Source: JBBQDZ01 sp038237515 (GTDB taxonomy: Bacteria > Actinomycetota > Thermoleophilia > Gaiellales > Gaiellaceae). Taken from it: 42,702 nucleotides of DNA. This document shows positions 38,585 through 42,702 of this stretch, piece by piece. The stretch covers positions 1 to 42,702 of the forward strand of contig JBBRYP010000032.1 of assembly GCA_038237515.1 (NCBI GenBank). The letters are read 5' to 3'. The notes under the pieces are model-generated. The model was not told the DNA's origin. It was given only the letters and a program-made list of their open reading frames with translations, and made no database searches. The translations under genes were made by a program, and so were the position numbers. Position 1 is the first letter of the stretch. The number at the start of each line of letters is the position of its first letter.

Positions 38585-40752
38585 GCGCCGTGGCCGTCGG
38601 CCCGCGCCACGCCGACCGCGCGGCCGAGCATCCTCGGGCGGTCGGCCCGATCGGACGGCTCGGCGGCTGGACGGCCGAGCATGTTCGCGCTGTTGCGTTC
38701 GCCTGGGTCGTCGTCGCCGTCGCGCTGGGCGTTTTTGCGCCGAAGGTTGAGAGCGCACTCTCGGGCGCCGGCTGGCAGGCGAACGGCTCCGAGTCCGTGC
38801 AGGCTCGTAAGCTGATCCAGGCGAACTTCGCAGGCCTCTCCAGCTCAGCCCTGATCGTCGTCGTCCACTCCCAGAATCAGACGATCGCCGCCCCTGCCTT
38901 CCGGCAGACAATCACACGGGTCGAGGGGATCCTCCGCTCGAACGCGCAGGTCGCCTCGGTGCTGCCGCCGCGCGCCGGCGCGTCCATCTCGGCAGACGGC
39001 AGGACGGCCGTGGTGATGGCGGGCGCAAAGGGCGATCCGACGGCGATGGTCGCCGCCGCCGACAAGCTGAAGGCGAAGCTGAAGGCGAAGCTGAAGGCGG
39101 CCGGCGGCTCTGGGGTGAGCGTGTCACTCACGGGTGCCTCCGGAATGTGGAGCGACTTCAACACAGCAAACCGCAAGGCGATGATGAAGTCGGAGCTCCT
39201 TTCCTGGCCGGTCACGCTGGCGATCCTGGTACTCGCCTTCGGATCGCTCGCCGCCGCCGGCCTACCGCTGCTGCTGACGATTCTCGGGCTCATCTCCTCC
39301 GCCGGCCTGCTCGCACTGCTGACGCACGGCTTCGAGATCTCAATCTGGGCAATGAACTTCGCACTCATGTTCGCGCTCGCCCTCGGGGTCGACTACGCCC
39401 TCTTCATCGTGCACCGCTTCCGCGGGGCCTACTTCGGCTCGAAGCTCAGCGCCCGCGACGCGGTCGCCGTGACGATGGACACAGCAGGCAAGGCCGTCCT
39501 CTTCTCCGGAGCAACTGTGCTGATCTCGCTGTCGGCGGTCATGCTCGTGCCCAGCCCCGCCTTCCGCTCGATGGCGCTCGGGATCATGATCAGCGTCCTC
39601 TTCGTTCTCGCCGCCAGCCTCACGCTGTTGCCGGCTGTGCTGGCCAAGCTCGGTCCCAGGGTCGACGCCATGCCGGTGCGCTGGGTGCATTCCGCGGAGC
39701 ATCGCTCCGAGCGGTTTGCCCGCTGGGGCGAGCGGCTCTGGCGCCACCCGCACGTGTATGGGCCCGCCGCGACACTAATCCTGATCCTGCTTGCACTGCC
39801 GATCTTCGGGCTGAAGACCGGGATGCCGTCGATCAAGGTCGTCCCCGCCCACGACAGCTCCCGGGTCGGCTACGCCCAGGTGCAGAGTGCGTTCGGCGTC
39901 GGCGCTCCCGGCGCACTTCAGATCGTCACGCCACAACGCGAGGCAGCGGCGGTCATCGCCGCCGCTCGGCGTGACCCCGGCACCGCCGGCGTCTCGCCCG
40001 CGCAGCCGGGCGGGCAGGGCCTGGCGCTGATCCGGGCGGTACCGACCACTGATCCCTCGAACCCGGCGACCGGGCACACGATCGACCGGCTCCGGAACGC
40101 GCTGCCCGCGCAGGCCCTGCTCGGCGGCGCCGCGGCCGAGAACCACGACCTCGAGCGGGCGCTCGTCGCGAAGACACCACTCGTGATCGGCGTCGTGCTC
40201 GTGCTCGGCTTCCTGCTCCTGCTCGTCGCCCTCCAGGCACCCCTGATCGCAGCGCTCGGTGTCCTCACCAGCCTGCTCGCAACCGGCGCCGCCTTCGGGA
40301 CTGCACGCCTGATCTTCCAGAACGGCCACGGGGCCGGCCTGCTCGGCTTCCAGCCACAGGGCTTCCTCGATGCCTGGGGGCCGGTGTTCTTCTTCGCGAT
40401 GATCTTCGCGATCTCGATGGACTACACCGTGTTCCTGCTCTCGTCCGCCAAGGAGCACTTCGACCGGAACGGTGACCCACACGAAGCCGCGGTCAACGGT
40501 CTCGCACACTCGGGACGCGTCATCTTCGCCGCCGCCGCCGTAATGGTCGCCGTTTTCTTCACCTTCGCACTCTCCGGTCCGCTGCCGCCGAAGGAGATGG
40601 GGGTCATCCTCGGCATCGCCGTCCTTCTCGACGCGATGCTCGTCCGACTCGTCCTGATCCCAACCCTCCTCCGCGTCTTCGGCCGCCGAGCGTGGGCGCT
40701 CCCGCGCTGGCTCGACCGGATCCTCCCCAACGTGCGCTTCGGACACTCCTGA
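38581..40752 (+). CDS. MMPL/RND-superfamily transporter
   Basis: The start is set at ATG 38581, overlapping the previous TGA; longer frames would cover the DUF2892 gene. The 723-residue protein has two repeats, each with one membrane helix, a large extracytoplasmic loop and five further helices, totalling about 12. Conserved charged intramembrane motifs GVDYALFIVHRFR (about 269) and SMDYTVFLLSSAKEHF (about 614) mark the proton-relay helices of MMPL exporters. Members of this family move lipids or hydrophobic compounds across the actinobacterial membrane using the proton gradient. The substrate is unknown. Its placement under an ArsR repressor suggests inducible export during envelope or toxic stress. 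Confidence 0.9.
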   Translation: MSAVAVGPRHADRAAEHPRAVGPIGRLGGWTAEHVRAVAFAWVVVAVALGVFAPKVESALSGAGWQANGSESVQARKLIQANFAGLSSSALIVVVHSQNQTIAAPAFRQTITRVEGILRSNAQVASVLPPRAGASISADGRTAVVMAGAKGDPTAMVAAADKLKAKLKAKLKAAGGSGVSVSLTGASGMWSDFNTANRKAMMKSELLSWPVTLAILVLAFGSLAAAGLPLLLTILGLISSAGLLALLTHGFEISIWAMNFALMFALALGVDYALFIVHRFRGAYFGSKLSARDAVAVTMDTAGKAVLFSGATVLISLSAVMLVPSPAFRSMALGIMISVLFVLAASLTLLPAVLAKLGPRVDAMPVRWVHSAEHRSERFARWGERLWRHPHVYGPAATLILILLALPIFGLKTGMPSIKVVPAHDSSRVGYAQVQSAFGVGAPGALQIVTPQREAAAVIAAARRDPGTAGVSPAQPGGQGLALIRAVPTTDPSNPATGHTIDRLRNALPAQALLGGAAAENHDLERALVAKTPLVIGVVLVLGFLLLLVALQAPLIAALGVLTSLLATGAAFGTARLIFQNGHGAGLLGFQPQGFLDAWGPVFFFAMIFAISMDYTVFLLSSAKEHFDRNGDPHEAAVNGLAHSGRVIFAAAAVMVAVFFTFALSGPLPPKEMGVILGIAVLLDAMLVRLVLIPTLLRVFGRRAWALPRWLDRILPNVRFGHS
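39064..39099 (+). repeat. 12-bp tandem repeat x3 inside the MMPL gene
   Basis: aagctgaaggcg is repeated exactly three times in frame (LKAKLKAKLKA) in the first extracytoplasmic loop. It is a candidate for slippage-driven length variation without frame loss. Confidence 0.9.
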
Positions 40753-41075
40753 TGCTCACGTTGTGGCAAGCCGAGTGGTGTCCTGCCTCGAGGCTCGTCC
40801 GGCAACGCCTGACCGAACTCGGGATCGCATACCTGACGCGGCAGGTTCCCGTCGAGCGCGAGCAGCGAGCCGATCTTCTCACCGCGACCGGTAACGACAG
40901 CGTTCCCGCCCTCGTCGACGGCGCGGCCGTCCTGGTCGGCGCTGAGGCGATTCTCGACCACCTGAATTCCCGCTTCCCCGAGCCGCCGGAAGCACATGCC
41001 CACCACGAGAAGGCGGCGAAGGTGCAACGCAAACATCTGGAGGAAACGTGCCCACAGCTACGCACTACACACTGA
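40752..41075 (+). CDS. Glutaredoxin / GST-N-like thioredoxin-fold protein
   Basis: A 107-residue protein. The ATG overlaps the exporter stop (TGATG). The N-terminal LTLWQAEWCPASRLVRQRLTELGIAYLTRQV has a glutaredoxin-type active site CPAS (single Cys plus Ser), followed by the cis-Pro segment DSVPALVDG and LVGAEAILDHLNSRFPE. The fold matches glutaredoxin or the N-terminal domain of glutathione transferases; the monothiol site favours glutathione- or mycothiol-linked chemistry. The C-terminal tail is His/Lys-rich. Its 3' end overlaps the DUF302 gene by 28 nt. Confidence 0.82.
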   Translation: MLTLWQAEWCPASRLVRQRLTELGIAYLTRQVPVEREQRADLLTATGNDSVPALVDGAAVLVGAEAILDHLNSRFPEPPEAHAHHEKAAKVQRKHLEETCPQLRTTH

Positions 41076-41452
41076 CTGCCACCACTGCACTCCCGTTCGC
41101 CGACGCAGTCGCCCGCGTGCGCGACGAGTTGAAGGCAGAGGGCTTCGGCGTCCTATGCGAAATCGACGTGCAAGCGACGTTCAGGGAGAAGCTCGGCGTC
41201 GAACGCGAGCCCTACCTGATCCTCGGCGCCTGCAACCCGCCCCTCGCCCACCATGCGCTCGAGACCGACCCCGAACTCGGCGTTCTCCTCCCTTGCAACG
41301 TCGTCGTCTACCAACAGGACGGCAAGACGCAGATCGCGGCGGTCGACGCAGAACGAATGCTTTCGATCGTGGGCAACGACGCCCTCGCGGAGACTGCGGC
41401 CGAAATCCGCCGCCGGCTCACCGGCGTCGTCGAGCGCGCTTCAGCAGGCTGA
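41048..41452 (+). CDS. DUF302 domain-containing protein
   Basis: A 134-residue protein with the DUF302 pattern: FADAVARVRDELKAEGFGVLCEIDVQATFREKLG, then LILGACNPPLAHHALETDPELGVLLPCNVVVY, in which the 'CNP..A..al......LLPC' motif is complete. The family's function is not established; it occurs in metal and sulfur stress clusters, and the conserved Cys/His residues could bind a ligand. The start ATG at 41048 follows AGGAAACG and lies inside the preceding gene. Confidence 0.88.
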   Translation: MPTATHYTLTATTALPFADAVARVRDELKAEGFGVLCEIDVQATFREKLGVEREPYLILGACNPPLAHHALETDPELGVLLPCNVVVYQQDGKTQIAAVDAERMLSIVGNDALAETAAEIRRRLTGVVERASAG

Positions 41453-41569
41453 CATCGGCGCCGTTCGGCTGACCAAGACGCCCAAGCGGAGTATCAGGGC
41501 TCACCCGGATGTGAGCGCCCCCGCCCGCGGGCCAAGATCAACGCAAGCAACCAAGCCAAGGAGATAGCC

Positions 41570-41698
41570 ATGATGGATTGGAACAACGGAGGCTGGTTCT
41601 GGATGAGCTTCATGATGGTGCTAGGGCTCGTTCTGCTCGGTGCCGTCGTCTACGTTGGCGTCAGGCTCGCGCAGCGGGACAGCGCCAGAAGGAGTTAG
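41570..41698 (+). CDS. 42-residue single-pass membrane peptide
   Basis: A perfect ribosome site (AAGGAGATAGCC) precedes ATG 41570. The product starts MMDWNNGGWFWMSFMMV, contains one membrane helix (about residues 9-34) and ends RLAQRDSARRS. It is a Trp/Met-rich N-out/C-in type small membrane protein, like those next to SHOCT-type or copper-handling genes. It lies between the DUF302 gene and a secreted protein. No family is assigned. Confidence 0.7.
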   Translation: MMDWNNGGWFWMSFMMVLGLVLLGAVVYVGVRLAQRDSARRS

Positions 41699-41782
41699 CG
41701 AGGAGCCGCACAGAGCTCGCCGGATTTAGGCCGCCTTCACATGCGGTCCGTACCCTGCCGTCGTCCACCAAGGAGGTACCAA

Positions 41783-42340
41783 GTGAGAATCCCCGCAAGT
41801 CTTCTGGCCGCCGCCTTAGCCGCGGTCCCGCTTCTTGCCGTCGCCCCGGTTTCTGCGCTCGGCGCGGCGGACACCTCGAACGTCGCCGGCTGTAAAGGCG
41901 AGTCCGGCGCGCAGTCGGCCGCGACCGCGAGCTACCGGTTCGTGCTGCGGGTCGGCATGCACGAGAAGATGTACACGCCGGCGCAGGTCAAGAAGACGCA
42001 CCCGAAAACCGGCGAGGTGATGCTCAGCGGCACGATGTCCGCGATGGGCCAGATGGCGATGGGGACGTCGATGCGCCACCTCGAGGTCCAGATTTGCTCC
42101 CGCTCTGACCGCGCGGTGATCGCGAACGCGCATCCCACGATTTTCCTCGTCGACAGCGCTTCGAAGACTGGAGCGGCGATCAAGGTCGCGGTCGCAGTCA
42201 TGGAGGGGATTGGCAAGGGACTGGCCGATCTCCACTACGGCAACAACGTCCAGATGGCCGCCGGGCGGAGCTACACCGTCAAGGTGAGCCTCAAAGGCGA
42301 AACGATAACGTTCCACGTACACCTCGCAATGCACCCCTGA
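41783..42340 (+). CDS. Secreted Met/His-rich protein, possibly metal binding
   Basis: GTG 41783 follows AAGGAGGT by 5 nt. The 185-residue product has a clear signal peptide (RIPASLLAAALAAVPLLAVAPVSALGAA, about residues 2-29). The mature part is a beta-rich single domain with MHEKMYTPAQV, GQMAMGTSM, DLHYGNNVQMAAGRSYTVKVSL and the ending HVHLAMHP. The HYGNNV...G..Y.V pattern is loosely like the periplasmic iron/copper-binding Tp34/P19 family, and the clustered Met and His residues fit metal binding; this is inference. It is the last gene of the ArsR-headed cluster, although 84 nt separate it from the previous gene. Confidence 0.78.
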   Translation: MRIPASLLAAALAAVPLLAVAPVSALGAADTSNVAGCKGESGAQSAATASYRFVLRVGMHEKMYTPAQVKKTHPKTGEVMLSGTMSAMGQMAMGTSMRHLEVQICSRSDRAVIANAHPTIFLVDSASKTGAAIKVAVAVMEGIGKGLADLHYGNNVQMAAGRSYTVKVSLKGETITFHVHLAMHP

Positions 42341-42377
42341 CAGCGGGGCCGACCAGCAGAAGAAACTCGGAACGCAT

Positions 42378-42399
42378 CCGCCGACCCTCGGGCCGGCGG
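42378..42399 (+). terminator. GC-rich hairpin after the secreted protein gene
   Basis: ccgccgaccc / gggccggcgg form a 10-bp stem with one mismatch, 38 nt after the stop at 42340. No T-run follows; it may end the ArsR-headed operon. Confidence 0.4.
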
Positions 42400-42442
42400 G
42401 TGTCAGCAGCTATCGGCATCCAGTGGTCGGCGAACCGCCTCG

Positions 42443-42464
42443 CGAGGGTGCACCGAGGGTGCAC
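42443..42464 (+). repeat. 11-bp tandem repeat (cgagggtgcac x2)
   Basis: Two exact copies lie about 80 bp before the anticodon-stem-like hairpin of the second tRNA remnant. This placement fits integrase arm-type sites. Confidence 0.6.
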
Positions 42465-42543
42465 GAGAACGCGAAACGCGGCGATTCGCGGCTACCAGCG
42501 ACGGGCGCAAACCGGTATGGCTAGACGGAAACCGGCATAAAGA

Positions 42544-42605
42544 GACCCCCTCCCGACTTCAATGGTAAGGAGGGGGTCGACGGTTCGAGTCCGTCAGAGG
42601 GCTTC
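42544..42605 (+). other. Second 3'-half of tRNA-Thr(GGT), probable attachment site
   Basis: 42562-42605 matches the anticodon loop (ATGGTAA, GGT), 3' anticodon strand, variable region, T-arm and acceptor 3' strand of tRNA-Thr, with one mismatch in 44 nt to 12581-12624. The 5' half of a tRNA is absent. Instead GACCCCCTCC (42544-42553) pairs perfectly with GGAGGGGGTC (42569-42578). Orientation is opposite to the first remnant. Confidence 0.72.
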
Positions 42606-42610
42606 ACGGA

Positions 42611-42682
42611 AATGCCCGCAAAAGCAGCAAGTAATTTGTCTAGTCCGTAAACGCGTGTCACGCGCGGGCACTCGCGGGCATT
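42611..42682. repeat. aatgcccgc / gcgggcatt repeats beside the att-like site
   Basis: aatgcccgc (42611-42619) is inverted relative to gcgggcatt (42674-42682), and a further direct gcgggca lies at 42664-42670. Short direct and inverted repeats next to a tRNA 3' end are typical of integrase-binding regions. The integrase gene, if any, would be beyond the window end. Confidence 0.55.
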
Positions 42683-42702
42683 AGCCGACGTTCCCTCACC
42701 CC

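Overview
The window is GC-rich, mostly densely coded DNA with many GTG and TTG starts, short gene overlaps and strong Shine-Dalgarno sites. This fits a high-GC actinobacterium. Several families (PRC-barrel protein, paired universal stress proteins, a receiver protein with a zinc ribbon, DUF2269, DUF3892) are common in soil lineages such as Thermoleophilia. That placement is an inference, because no rRNA or marker gene is present.

Left part (about 0.1-12.3 kb) is a housekeeping and stress block. A flavin-nucleotide-binding protein is followed by a beta-phosphoglucomutase-like HAD gene (broken by a frameshift) and a GH65 disaccharide phosphorylase, a classic two-gene pathway. Next come a cupin, a DUF488 protein and, on the minus strand, a tightly coupled receiver-domain protein / FtsH / AlkA operon. 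Divergent from it is an operon of a membrane-anchored Usp-like protein and an unusual PRC-barrel + HemK-type methyltransferase fusion. Two universal stress proteins, a YeaO-type DUF488 protein and a small conserved protein follow.

Middle part (about 12.3-37.8 kb) is accessory DNA. It begins beside a tRNA-Thr(GGT) 3'-half remnant, has a gene-poor stretch, a second copy of the cupin, DUF3892, DUF2269 and CorA genes, and a receiver gene whose 5' end is cut off by a complete IS (16869-18066, with recognisable terminal inverted repeats). Then comes the main feature, a 17.5 kb Tc (insecticidal toxin complex) type locus. A very large TcA-like subunit (about 3380 residues when one frameshift is repaired) sits 5 nt upstream of a 2455-residue TcB-TcC fusion with SpvB, FG-GAP and Rhs-repeat parts. 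The fusion ends in a conserved Rhs autoprotease motif and a 345-residue C-terminal region of unknown function with a glycine-rich hydrophobic end. Its stop codon coincides with what looks like the terminus of a decayed IS3-family element, which is itself cut by an IS30-family element.

Right part (about 38.0-42.3 kb) is a compact operon: ArsR-type repressor, DUF2892 membrane protein, MMPL/RND-type exporter, glutaredoxin-like protein, DUF302 protein, a 42-residue membrane peptide and a secreted Met/His-rich protein. It looks like an inducible envelope or thiol/metal stress system. The window ends at a second tRNA-Thr(GGT) 3'-half, nearly identical to the first but in the opposite orientation, surrounded by short repeats like those at integrase attachment sites.

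Three genes (HAD, TcA, IS30 transposase) each carry a single-base frameshift. Either the region is decaying or the assembly has indel errors; the sequence alone cannot decide.
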